DNA of 64,000 nt, from the NCBI GenBank assembly GCA_963839745.1, contig CAWIWC010000007.1, positions 39,964 through 103,963 of the forward strand, written 5' to 3'. The DNA is from JAIBJN01 sp963839745 (lineage in GTDB: Bacteria > Actinomycetota > Thermoleophilia > Gaiellales > Gaiellaceae). The position numbers were made by a program, and so were the translations under genes. Positions within the stretch are counted from its first letter, which is position 1, and every line of letters begins with the position of its first letter. A model generated the notes under the pieces. That model was not told the origin of the DNA. It worked only from the letters and a program-made list of their open reading frames with translations, and searched no databases. This document shows positions 49,983-57,960 of this stretch, one piece after another.

Positions 49983-50905
49983 TCCGGACGTTCCGTGACG
50001 AGGACGCGCACGCGGCCGTGGATGTCCTGCGGGCGTCGGCGCGGGACTGGCTGCACTCTCCCGCGAGCCTGCTCCACCGCCTCGCCAGCCATCCGCCCCG
50101 CGCGCGGCAGCGCGCCTGGGTCGCGGAGGCGGACGGACAGGTTGTCGGCTTCGCCCGCGCCCGCCTCCGCTGGGAGGTGAGCGAGCGGAGCCTCGGCTGG
50201 CTCTGGATCGGCGTTCGGCCCGAGCACCGCGGCCAGAGCCTCGGCGGAGCGCTCTACGACCTCGCAGCGACGCACCTGCTGGCCTCGGGCGCCGAGCGCC
50301 TCGAGACCTACACTGCCGAGCCCGCGGGCCGCGCGTTCCTCGAGGAGCGCGGGTTCCAGGAGCAGGGCGGGGAGCCGGTCCTGCGGCTCGACCTGCCCGC
50401 CGCCGACGTCTCCGAGCTCCCCGCTCTCGAGCAGGCGAAGGCCGCGGAGGGCTTCCGGCTGGCTCCGCTCGCCGAGGTGCTCGATCGCCCGCGGGAGCTG
50501 CACGCCCTCTACGCGGTCGCGTCGGAGGACGTCCCCGAGGAGTCGACGGTCGACGACATCCGCTACGAGGAGTGGATCGCCGAGTGCCTCGAGGATCCGG
50601 ACCTGTCGCGCGAAGGGAGCGCGGTCGTCCTCCACGAGGAGAGGCCGGTGTCGCTCGCGTTCTTCGTCTCCGACGGCGAGGGCCGGGCTGCGAACGACAT
50701 GACGGGAACGCTCCCGGAGTTCCGGCGCCGCGGGCTTGCGCGGCTGGCCAAGCTGGCCACGATCCGCTGGGCGGCGGCGAACGGCGTCGAGTGGATGCTG
50801 ACGGCGAACGCCGAGGCCAACACCGGCATGCGCGCGCTGAACGAGAGCCTCGGGTACCGGCCCGCGGGGACGCAGGCGTTCTACGTCCGCGACGCACTAA
50901 GCTAG
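49979..50905 (+). CDS. Tandem GNAT acetyltransferase
   Basis: The 308-residue protein has two GNAT domains. Each has acetyl-CoA motif A: WIGVRPEHRGQSLGGALYDL in the first and TGTLPEFRRRGLARLAKLAT in the second. The C-half ends with ANTGMRALNESLGYRPAG. Two-domain GNATs of this length acylate small molecules, and the mycothiol synthase MshD has the same layout, but specificity is not assignable. The ATG overlaps the previous stop (ATGA). Confidence 0.87.
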   Translation: MIRTFRDEDAHAAVDVLRASARDWLHSPASLLHRLASHPPRARQRAWVAEADGQVVGFARARLRWEVSERSLGWLWIGVRPEHRGQSLGGALYDLAATHLLASGAERLETYTAEPAGRAFLEERGFQEQGGEPVLRLDLPAADVSELPALEQAKAAEGFRLAPLAEVLDRPRELHALYAVASEDVPEESTVDDIRYEEWIAECLEDPDLSREGSAVVLHEERPVSLAFFVSDGEGRAANDMTGTLPEFRRRGLARLAKLATIRWAAANGVEWMLTANAEANTGMRALNESLGYRPAGTQAFYVRDALS

Positions 50906-50909
50906 TCGC

Positions 50910-51287
50910 ATGGATCCGCTGACCCAGCCCATCGAGGGCGCAGACCACCGCGAGGTCGCGGGCGTCACTGTCGAGATCGTCAAGGTCGGGAACGGCCGCG
51001 TGAAGCGCGCCGTCTACCCGCCCGGCTTCCGCTGGTCGACGCACATGCGCCCGACCGTTCGCACGGACCACTGCATGCACGCGCACATCGGCTTTCTCGC
51101 CCGCGGCCACATCCAGGGCGAGTACGCGGACGGCTGCACGTTCGAGTACGTCGCCCCGCAGGTCGTGGCGATCGAGCCAGGGCACGACGCCTGGGTGGTG
51201 GGCGAGGAGGAGGCGGTTCTGATCCAGTTCGACTCCGAGGAGGGGACGGCCCGCCGCTTCGGCCTTCCCGCGGAGCACACGCACTAG
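50910..51287 (+). CDS. Cupin-like small protein
   Basis: The 125-residue protein (ATG 50910) has a cupin-type barrel with conserved aromatic and His residues (PPGFRWSTHMRPTV, CMHAHIGFLARGHIQGEYAD, VVAIEPGHDAWVVGEEEAVL). Function is unknown. Confidence 0.78.
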   Translation: MDPLTQPIEGADHREVAGVTVEIVKVGNGRVKRAVYPPGFRWSTHMRPTVRTDHCMHAHIGFLARGHIQGEYADGCTFEYVAPQVVAIEPGHDAWVVGEEEAVLIQFDSEEGTARRFGLPAEHTH

Positions 51288-51296
51288 CCCTGCTCG

Positions 51297-51896
51297 ATGT
51301 TCGAGTCGCTGACCGAGTACGTCTCGGGGTCGCCGTGGACCTACGCGTTCCTGTTCGTGATCGCGGCGCTCGACGTGATCATCCCGCTCGTCCCGAGCGA
51401 GACCTCGGTCATCCTCGCGGGCGTCCTGGCCTCGACGGGCGATCTCCACCTCGTTCTCGTCATTCTCTTCGCCGCCGCAGGCGCGATCGTCGGGGACAAC
51501 ACCGCGTACTGGATCGGGAGGAAGGTCGGGCACCGGATCGTCGACCGCTGGTTCAAGGGGGAGCGGCGCAAACAGGTGGACTGGGCCCACAAACAGGTGG
51601 AGGAACGCGGCGGGTATCTGATCCTGATCGGTCGCTTCATCCCCGGCGGCCGGACGGCTGTCACGCTCTCGTGTGGGATGCTCGAGATGCCATGGCGGCG
51701 CTTCATCGCCTGGGATGTCGCGGCGGGCCTCGTCTGGGCCACGTACGCGGCCATGCTCGGGTACGTCGGCGGCCGCACGTTCGAGGAGAACCCGCTCAAG
51801 GGCTTCATCCTGGCCTTCCTCGTCGCGCTCGGCATCGCCGGCTTGATCGAGGCTTATCGCTGGTTCAAGAGGCGCCGTGTCGTCGCTGACAGCTGA
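51297..51896 (+). CDS. DedA-family membrane protein
   Basis: The 199-residue protein has four or more membrane segments and the DedA/SNARE-associated motifs: PLVPSETSVILAGVLA, GAIVGDNTAYWIGRKVG, LIGRFIPGGRTAVTLSCGML. DedA proteins act as lipid scramblases or flippases (including undecaprenyl phosphate). Its end overlaps the M20 hydrolase start by 20 bp. Confidence 0.93.
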   Translation: MFESLTEYVSGSPWTYAFLFVIAALDVIIPLVPSETSVILAGVLASTGDLHLVLVILFAAAGAIVGDNTAYWIGRKVGHRIVDRWFKGERRKQVDWAHKQVEERGGYLILIGRFIPGGRTAVTLSCGMLEMPWRRFIAWDVAAGLVWATYAAMLGYVGGRTFEENPLKGFILAFLVALGIAGLIEAYRWFKRRRVVADS

Positions 51897-53067
51897 TCTC
51901 GAGGCCGCAGCGCGGATCGGCGGCGACGAGCGCGGCGGCGTCACGCGCTTCGCGTGGTCGCCCGAGCTTGCTCAGGCGAACTCCTGGCTCATCGATCAGC
52001 TCGCCGAGCTGGGGCTCGCGACCGAGCTCGATCCGGCCGGGAACGTGATCGGCCGCTGGACGGCGGGGGAGGGGAAGGCCGTCGCGCTCGGCTCCCACCT
52101 CGACACCGTCCCTGCCGGAGGACGCTACGACGGGGCGCTAGGCGTGCTCGCGGCCCTGGACGTCGTGCGCCGGCTGAAGGCCGAGGGCGTCGAGCCGCGC
52201 CGCCCGCTCTGGGTCATCTCCTTCAACGACGAGGAGGGCGGCCGCTTCCAGACCGGGATGCTCGGGAGCCGAGCGTTCTGCGGCGACTGCGACCTGGAGG
52301 ACTGGGAGCGTCGGGGCGTGGCCGAGGCGATGGCCGATGCCGGATTCGACTTCGGGCGGCTGGGCGAGGCGGCGCGCGTGGGCGAGCTCGGCGCCTACCT
52401 CGAGCTGCACATCGAGCAGGGGCCCGTGCTGGAGCGCAACGGCGTCGACCTCGGCGTGGTCACCGCGGTCACGGGGATGCTCGGCTTCCGGGTGCGCTTC
52501 ACCGGCGAGGCCAACCACGCCGGCACGACGCCGATGGAGCTGCGCCGGGACGCTCTCGCGGGCGCGGCGCGTGTGGTGCTGGCGCTCCGCGAGGTGGCAC
52601 GCGGCCGCGACGACATGACCGCGAATGTCGGCGTCATCAGCGCGGAGCCGGGCGGCTTCAACGTCGTCCCCGGTGCGGCCGAGCTGACGATCGACGTCCG
52701 CTCGCCGACCGCCGAAGGATTCGCGTGGCTGGAGCCGTTCGTCCGCAAGACCCTGAAGCGAATTGCCGCCGAGGAGCACCTCGGCCTCGAGCTGCGGGAG
52801 ACGCACCGCAAGCTGCCCATGGCGCTCGATCCGGCGCTTCAGGACACGCTGGAGGCGGCGGCGGACGAGGAGGGCGCGACGACGCTGCGCATGCCGAGTG
52901 GCGCCGGCCACGACGCGATGGTGCTGGCCCATCACGTTCCTGCGGCGATGCTCTTCGTCCCGAGCCGCGGCGGCCTCAGCCACACGCCCGACGAGTTCAC
53001 GTCGCCCGAGCAGTGCGAGCTGGGCGCCAGGGTGCTCGCCCGCGCCGTCCGGCAGCTCGTGGCCTAA
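51877..53067 (+). CDS. M20-family amidohydrolase (N-carbamoyl-amino acid/allantoate type)
   Basis: The 396-residue enzyme from GTG 51877 has the two-metal site: GSHLDTVPAGGRYDGALGV, NDEEGGRFQTGMLGSRAF, LELHIEQGPVLE, and a C-terminal MPSGAGHDAMVLAH, with the dimerisation domain NHAGTTPMELRRDAL between. These distinguish the hydantoinase/carbamoylase branch, which cleaves N-carbamoyl amino acids, ureidoglycolate or allantoate. The exact substrate is open. Confidence 0.92.
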   Translation: MSSLTADLEAAARIGGDERGGVTRFAWSPELAQANSWLIDQLAELGLATELDPAGNVIGRWTAGEGKAVALGSHLDTVPAGGRYDGALGVLAALDVVRRLKAEGVEPRRPLWVISFNDEEGGRFQTGMLGSRAFCGDCDLEDWERRGVAEAMADAGFDFGRLGEAARVGELGAYLELHIEQGPVLERNGVDLGVVTAVTGMLGFRVRFTGEANHAGTTPMELRRDALAGAARVVLALREVARGRDDMTANVGVISAEPGGFNVVPGAAELTIDVRSPTAEGFAWLEPFVRKTLKRIAAEEHLGLELRETHRKLPMALDPALQDTLEAAADEEGATTLRMPSGAGHDAMVLAHHVPAAMLFVPSRGGLSHTPDEFTSPEQCELGARVLARAVRQLVA

Positions 53068-53071
53068 GCCG

Positions 53072-53806
53072 GTGCACGTCGAGCGGCTCGGCGACGGCCC
53101 GCCCGTCCTGTTCGTCCACGGGAGCGTGACCGGCGCGCGGCTGACGTGGCGCGAGCAGCTTCCGCTCGCCGAGCGCTGGACGCTCCTGCTCGCAGACCGT
53201 CCCGGGTTCGGCGCGAGCCCTGCGCTCGAGCGCAGCGACTTCGAGGCCGAGGCGCCGCTGCTGGCCGAGCTCCTCGACGAGCCCATGCACGTCGTCGCCC
53301 ATTCCTACGGCGGCGTCATCTCGCTGCTCGCCGCGGCGATGCGACCGGAGGCCGTCCGCTCGCTCACCCTCGTCGAACCGCCTGCCTTCGGCGTCGCGCG
53401 GGGGCATCCCGCGGTGGAGGGCTTCGTTGCGCGCGGGACGGAGCTCTGGACGGAGGGGCCCGACGATCCCGCGGCGTTCCTCCAACGCTTCTTCGGGCTC
53501 GTGGGGAGCCGCCCGGTGCCCGGACGCCTCAAGCCCGAGCTGGAACGGGGCGCGCGGCTCCTGATGCGTGAGCGCTACCCGTGGGAGGCGCAGATCCCGT
53601 TCGACGAGCTCGCAGCGGCTCCGTTCCCGAAGCTCGCCGTCTCAGGCGCTCACGACGAAGCGTTCGAGGCCGTCTGCGACGTCCTCGAGGAGCGGATCGG
53701 CGCCGAGCGCGTCGTGCTGGCCGGACAGGGTCACGGAGTCCAGCGGACCGGAGCGCCGTTCAACGAGCGGCTGGAGCGTTTCCTGGCGGCTGCCGAGCGC
53801 GGCTAG
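53072..53806 (+). CDS. Alpha/beta hydrolase
   Basis: The 244-residue protein from GTG 53072 has the oxyanion region VLFVHGSVTG, nucleophile elbow VVAHSYGGVISLL (Ser), acid in VSGAHDEAFE and C-terminal His in GQGHGVQRTG. The substrate is unknown. It begins 4 bp after the M20 gene. The stop shares CTAG (53803-53806) with the convergent zinc-ribbon gene. Confidence 0.87.
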   Translation: MHVERLGDGPPVLFVHGSVTGARLTWREQLPLAERWTLLLADRPGFGASPALERSDFEAEAPLLAELLDEPMHVVAHSYGGVISLLAAAMRPEAVRSLTLVEPPAFGVARGHPAVEGFVARGTELWTEGPDDPAAFLQRFFGLVGSRPVPGRLKPELERGARLLMRERYPWEAQIPFDELAAAPFPKLAVSGAHDEAFEAVCDVLEERIGAERVVLAGQGHGVQRTGAPFNERLERFLAAAERG

Positions 53807-53973
53807 CGGCTGCAGCGGCACACGGGCTCGCCGAGGTAGCGCCGCTCGAGCTTGCGGTTGCAGCTGCCGCAGGTCTGCGGCAGGACACGCGCGTACACGA
53901 GCACTGCGCGGGCGACGACGGCCCAGGCAAGGAACATGAGGAGTGCGAAGGGGAGGGGGACTTCCCAGGGCAT
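53803..53973 (-). CDS. Tiny membrane zinc-ribbon protein
   Basis: From ATG 53973 a 56-residue protein is encoded. Its N-terminal membrane helix is FALLMFLAWAVVARAVLVYA, followed by a Cys cluster TCGSCNRKLERRYLGEPVCR and a final CRCSR. The CxxC...CxC spacing suggests one zinc on the cytoplasmic side. It is short and easily missed by annotation. No family is recognised. Confidence 0.65.
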   Translation of the reverse strand: MPWEVPLPFALLMFLAWAVVARAVLVYARVLPQTCGSCNRKLERRYLGEPVCRCSR

Positions 53974-54022
53974 GGCTCACTTATCGGACGAGGCCATGCT
54001 CTGCCTTAGACCCGGGTCTACA

Positions 54023-54274
54023 ATGGGTGACGTGGGCTGGATCGCGATCGGGCTCCTCGTTGCCGCCGTCCTCGTGGTCATCGGGGCGGAATGGCCGAGG
54101 CTGTCCGAGCGCATCGGCGCCGACGCCTGGGCCCAGCGTTCACGGCGCCGGCGCAAGGAAAAGCTGACCCTGATCCGAGGTGACGAGGAGGACGACGAGT
54201 TCGTCAAGAGCGTCGAACGCGACCTCGCCGACCTCCCGGTCTGGGACGAGCACGAAGACCGCCCGAGACGCTAG
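54023..54274 (+). CDS. Small one-pass membrane protein
   Basis: The 83-residue protein (ATG 54023) has an N-terminal helix WIAIGLLVAAVLVVIGAEWP and a charged cytoplasmic tail (RRRRKEKLTLIRGDEEDDEF). It lies just before tRNA-Leu. Function is unknown. Confidence 0.6.
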   Translation: MGDVGWIAIGLLVAAVLVVIGAEWPRLSERIGADAWAQRSRRRRKEKLTLIRGDEEDDEFVKSVERDLADLPVWDEHEDRPRR

Positions 54275-54299
54275 CGCCGGGCTAGACTTGCTCTTCCGC

Positions 54300-54383
54300 G
54301 CGGATGTGGCGGAATTGGTAGACGCGCACGGTTCAGGTCCGTGTGGGCGAAAGCCCGTGGAGGTTCAAGTCCTCTCATCCGCA
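54300..54383 (+). tRNA. tRNA-Leu (anticodon CAG)
   Basis: The acceptor stem GCGGATG (54300-54306) pairs with CATCCGC (54376-54382), discriminator A 54383. The D-arm (TGGCGGAATTGGTAGACGC), anticodon CAG at 54334-54336, a long class II variable arm and T-loop GTTCAAGTC are all present. CCA is not encoded. An integrase gene begins 30 bp downstream, so the 3' end is the probable attachment site. Confidence 0.97.
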
Positions 54384-54412
54384 CTAGGCGTCTGAGCAGG
54401 GGTTTCGGGCGG

Positions 54413-55385
54413 TTAGCGGCCCGCCTGGTCCACGGTCAGTCCACGAACGTCGTCGTAGGCGTCGAGGAGGCCGCGCAGATAGTCCTCGCTGTCGGGTAGC
54501 AGGTGCCCGTATGTGGCGTCGATCTGCGCGACGCTCGTCCCCATGATCCGCGCAAGGTAGAACAGTTGCACGCCGCCGGCTATCGCCCACGAGGCGAAGG
54601 TGTGGCGGCAGTCGTAGATGCGGCGGTGCTCGATCCCTGCGGCCCGGAGTGCGGGTGTCCAGACGCGCCAGCGCCACTTGTTGTCGTCGATGTAGCCGCC
54701 GCGGGCAGCCGGGAAGAGGAGGGGAGTGTCAAGACGCGGCGGCAGTGTGCGGAGCGCGTCGACGACGCGGGCTCGAAGCGGCACCCGCCGCCGCTGCCGT
54801 GAGCTCTTCTTCGGCTCCTTCAGCACGCGCTGCGTGTAGACACGCTCGATGCTGAGAACGCCCGCGTCGAGGTCGACGTCTCTGCGTTCGAGCGCGAAAA
54901 GCTCCTCGGGCCGCAGTCCGGTGCCGGCGAGCACGATCGGGATCGCCGCGTAGCGTGGGTCCATCTCGGCCGCGATCGCCTCGATCTCCTTCCACGACGC
55001 GAACGGGCGCTGCTCGTTGCGTGTGGCGGCACGGGTGTTCCTGATTCGGCTGCTCGGGTTCTGCTCGATCAGGTTCATGTCGACGGCGTAGGCGAGCACC
55101 TGACGGAAGGCCCGGACGATGTAGTGGGCCGAGAGTTCGGGCAGCTGTGCGCGCCAGAGGTCGAGCTCGATCGGCTGCAGAGTCTCGATGCGGCGCTCCC
55201 CGAACGCGCCGGTTGCGTGTCGGAGCCGGGAGCGAAGTGTGCGGAGCGTCGCCTCCTCGACGCGATGGCGCGCCAGAAACGCATCAACCAGTTCCGTGAC
55301 GGTCGAGAGCGCCGGTGCGGGGGCGTGCGTGTCGCCGAAACGGACCAGCAGATCGATGTTGTCGTCTGCGGCCCGCCTTCGTTCC
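54413..55385 (-). pseudogene. int: Tyrosine recombinase (integrase), body without its N-terminus
   Basis: The minus-strand frame encodes a core-binding domain (TVTELVDAFLARHRVEEATL) and catalytic domain with Arg in AGTGLRPEELFALERRDVDL, YDCRHTFASWAIAGGVQL (His and Arg) and the catalytic Tyr in IDATYGHLLPDSEDY. The coding signal stops near 55385, where the opposite strand begins the ATPase C-terminus. The missing N-terminal arm-binding domain is found on the plus strand at 57318-57473. Re-inverting 55386-57474 would rejoin the two. It adjoins tRNA-Leu as an element integrase should. Confidence 0.85.
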
Positions 55386-56005
55386 GCAGGGATGGAGGCG
55401 GCCGGGACGCTGCAAGAGGTTCGCGCCTTCCTCGACCTCGTCGGCGTCGTGCGACAGCTCGCCGGGAGATCGTTCCTGAACCTGCTCGTCCACCACGAGA
55501 ACAAGGGCGGCAGGGTTTCGGGCGCGTGGGAGGGTGCAGGTGACACGCTCCTGCACGTCTCCACTCAGGGGCGCGGCCGCGTCCGCCTGCACTTCCAGAA
55601 GGCGCGGTGGGCGAGCGAGTACCACCTGAGGACGCTGCCGTTGCTCTGGGCGGACGGCGAGAGCTTCGAGGTCGAGAAGCAGCCCGAGACCTCACGGACG
55701 AGACGATCGCCGAGCAGATCGTCGACTTCATCAGCGCGAACCGCGGCACCGGCTGGACGCACGTCGAGGAGGCAACACCCGGCGTCGGCGTCGTGCGACG
55801 GCGGGCCGTGCGCGACGGGCTCCTCAAGGCCGGGCGGATCGTGAACGTCGTCAAGATCGAGGGCGTCGAAACGCTGTCGCCGAGGTTCCGGGACGACGCC
55901 CGGCCCGTCTCTACCCGGCCGACGATCCGACCATCGAACATCTGCGTCCGGAACGGGACGCAGACGGGACGCAGACTGCGTCGCCTGGGGGGACGGCGGC
56001 TCTGA
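55386..56005 (+). pseudogene. RepA-like AAA ATPase, C-terminal part
   Basis: The plus-strand segment begins GMEAAGTLQEVRAFLDLVG and runs through LVHHENKGGRVSGAWEGAGD, VRLHFQKARWASEY and LLWADGESFEVEKQPE, which is the second half of AAA_25/RepA-like ATPases of actinobacterial mobile elements. After a frameshift near 55685 a winged-helix tail follows (TIAEQIVDFISANRGTGWTH, GVVRRRAVRDGLLKAGRIVN), ending at 56003-56005. The P-loop half lies on the minus strand at 57475-57960. The protein may handle replication or mobilisation of the element. Confidence 0.8.
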
Positions 56006-56058
56006 ACGTCCTGCGTCCTGCGTCCCGCCCTATAGGGACGCAGGACGTACGGACGCAG
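55942..56058. repeat. Octamer array GGACGCAG / CTGCGTCC
   Basis: Seven perfect copies of GGACGCAG or its complement occur at 55942, 55956, 55967, 56011, 56018, 56036 and 56051, plus a 7-of-8 match at 55976. Two pairs face each other around CCTATAGG (56029-56036). Copies 55956 and 55967 are 11 bp apart. The array overlaps the end of the ATPase frame. It resembles an iteron cluster or a set of operators for the element. Confidence 0.75.
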
Positions 56059-56099
56059 ACCATCCCCCCGCATCTGACGAGCAGAACGCAGATCGTGAG

Positions 56100-56414
56100 T
56101 TGCCGCGGCTGGCAACCCCGCTCCCGGTGACGACGGCTTCCCTTGACTTCATCCTCGCCGCCCATCGCGCCGGCCACATCACCACGGCCGAGGCGCTCGA
56201 GCGCGAGCAAACACACAAGCTGATCGAGAAGGCGGGGAGGCGCGGTCGACGGCTGACGCTCGTGGGCGACTGGCCGCCGCCGGGCTTCTGGCGCGACGCC
56301 CGCACCGGCAGGGAGTGGCGGGCGACCGAGCGCGAGCCGCGCGAAGCGAACCGTCTCCTTGCCAAGCACCGCGATGTCGTCGCGGGTCGTGGCGCGAGAG
56401 CGACAGAGGTGTGA
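56100..56414 (+). CDS. Hypothetical element protein
   Basis: The 104-residue frame (TTG 56100) is Arg/Ala-rich with a helical middle (LDFILAAHRAGHITTAEALE) and WPPPGFWRDARTGREWRATE. Codon use is like its neighbours. No family is recognised, and the start is uncertain. Confidence 0.5.
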   Translation: MPRLATPLPVTTASLDFILAAHRAGHITTAEALEREQTHKLIEKAGRRGRRLTLVGDWPPPGFWRDARTGREWRATEREPREANRLLAKHRDVVAGRGARATEV

Positions 56415-56421
56415 GCGCACC

Positions 56422-56964
56422 ATGATCTCGACGATCGTGTGGACGCTCCCCGCGGCCGGCCAAGAGCAAGTACAAGGGCGCCTTCCCGCTCTACTTCGAG
56501 CAGAACCTCGGTCCAGCTGCTCGGCTACCCCGAGAGAGGTCCTCACCCGTTCGGGGGCATGGCCGAGATCGGGACCCGCGTCGACCTCAACCCGACCGTT
56601 CAGCCGGACGTCGTCGCCGACGCGCACGCGTTGCCGTTCGAGGACGAGGAGCTTCGACCTGGTCGTCCTCGACCCGCCCTACAGCGACGCGGAGGCGCTC
56701 GATCTCTACGAGACGCCGCCGGCTTCGCCCGAGCGTCTACACGAAGGAGGCGCTGCGGGTCCTACCGTGCGGGCGGCTGGCTGGCCGTGTACGGCGACCG
56801 CGAGCCGGGGGGGCCGGCGGGCACGAACCACACGCTGCGGATCATGGTCGTTCTCCAGGCCGAGACCACCGGCCGCGGATCTGCACGGGTCTTCCAGAAG
56901 CGAAAGCCGGGCATGCGCCTTCTACGGGTCCGAGAACGACGAGATCGAGGACATCGTCGCCGAC
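56422..56964 (+). pseudogene. DNA methyltransferase with DPPY motif, heavily frameshifted
   Basis: Pieces in three frames read in order as one small SAM-dependent methyltransferase: MISTIVWT, SKYKGAFPLYFEQN, LLGYPERGPHPFGGMAEIGT, VDLNPTVQPDVVADAHALPF, FDLVVLDPPYSDAEALDLYE, GGWLAVYGDREPG, NHTLRIMVVLQAETTGRGSA, FYGSENDEIEDIV. DPPY is the catalytic motif of N6-adenine or N4-cytosine methylases. At least six frame changes occur in 0.5 kb, so it cannot be functional as assembled. Confidence 0.7.
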
Positions 56965-57280
56965 ATGGAACGGCAGGCGAAGACGGAGGATGCGGCCGGG
57001 GCCGGGCCGCATTCGGACCTGTTCCCGCTTCCCTGGGTGGAGCTGACCGAGCGCCTCCTCACCGCCCGCGAACTGGCCGAGGTCATCAGCCTTTCGCCGA
57101 ATACCGTCCTCGACTGGTTCGAGGCTGGCCGGCTGCCCGGCTTCCGCCTCGGCGGCCGCAAGGGCGGGCCTGTCCGCTTCCGCCTCTCCGAGATCGAGGT
57201 CGTGCTTGAGTCCTGGCGAGCGGAGCCGGACGCCCGGGAGGGAAAGTGTCAGCGATCCACCGAAGCGCCCGGCCGGAGTA
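56965..57280 (+). CDS. xis: HTH (excisionase-like) DNA-binding protein
   Basis: From ATG 56965 the frame encodes a MerR/HTH_17 domain: RLLTARELAEVISLSPNTVL, DWFEAGRLPGFRLGGRKGGP, VRFRLSEIEVVLESWR. In integrative elements such proteins steer the integrase toward excision. No stop appears before 57534, so the true 3' end is unclear, probably near 57280 with another indel. It precedes the integrase N-terminus by about 40 bp in the same orientation, the usual xis-int order. The 12-mer TGTCAGCGATCC occurs at 57246 and 57292. Confidence 0.7.
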
Positions 57281-57317
57281 GGGTAAGTGCTGTCAGCGAT
57301 CCCGAAGGAGGGGCGAT

Positions 57318-57473
57318 ATGCCTGCTAGGCAGCGAGGCTTTGCGCGGAAACGCGGCGACAAGTGGTTGGCCGGCTGGTACGAGGATGGCCGCCAGCGCAC
57401 GCGGGGTGACTTCCCGACGAAGACGGCAGCGCTCGACTACGCAACCGAGAAGGCAGAGGAGGCGGACCTCGCG
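57318..57473 (+). pseudogene. int: Integrase N-terminal arm-binding domain, detached
   Basis: ATG 57318, with AGGAGGGG 5 nt upstream, begins MPARQRGFARKRGDKWLAGW, then YEDGRQRTRGDFPTKTAALD and ATEKAEEA. This is the usual N-terminal DNA-binding domain of tyrosine integrases. After about 57473 the sequence becomes the antisense of the ATPase gene. The rest of the integrase is at 54413-55385 on the minus strand. Confidence 0.78.
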
Positions 57474-57474
57474 C

Positions 57475-57960
57475 AGGAGGGCCTGCTCGCGGATCGCCTC
57501 GGCCAGCACCTCACGCCAGACCTCGTGCGCGTAGCTGAACCTGCCCCAGGGCTTCTCGAGGACGAGGACGCGGTCGCCCAGGTCGGAGCCCGCCCAGGCG
57601 TCTCGCTTGCGTCGCAGCTTGGCGCGGAAGAGCGGCCGCGGCCCCTCGTTTTCGATGAAGAGGACGCGCAGCGGACGCGCAACGACGATCCCGAGCCAGT
57701 CGTCACCGGCGGCCAGGTGCAGGCCGAGGTCGAGCGTCAGCGTCGTCTTGCCTGGACCCGCCGTCCCCGTAGAACATGCCGTCGCTGTCGGCGCCGAAGA
57801 CAACGTTCTCGGCGGTGCCGAGCACCGCCTCGGCGCCCTTCTCGGGCGTGTCGGCGAACGTGTCGAGCGAGACGATGCGGACGAGCGCCCGCTCGAGCGG
57901 CGGCTCGGGCTCGTCGAACTCGGACACGTCCACGGACTCGAACCGCTCGCGCCCGCTCAC
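57475..57960 (-). pseudogene. RepA-like AAA ATPase, N-terminal (P-loop) part
   Basis: Minus-strand coding from GTG 57960 reads FESVDVSEFDEPEPPLERAL, ENVVFGADSDGMFYGDGG, then with a one-base shift at about 57770 AGPGKTTLTLDLGLHLAAGD (Walker A), VLFIENEGPRPLFRAKLRRK and VWREVLAEAIREQALL. Coding similarity stops near 57475. The C-terminal half lies at 55386-56005 on the plus strand. About 10-20 residues normally lying between the halves seem to be missing at the junction. Confidence 0.78.
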
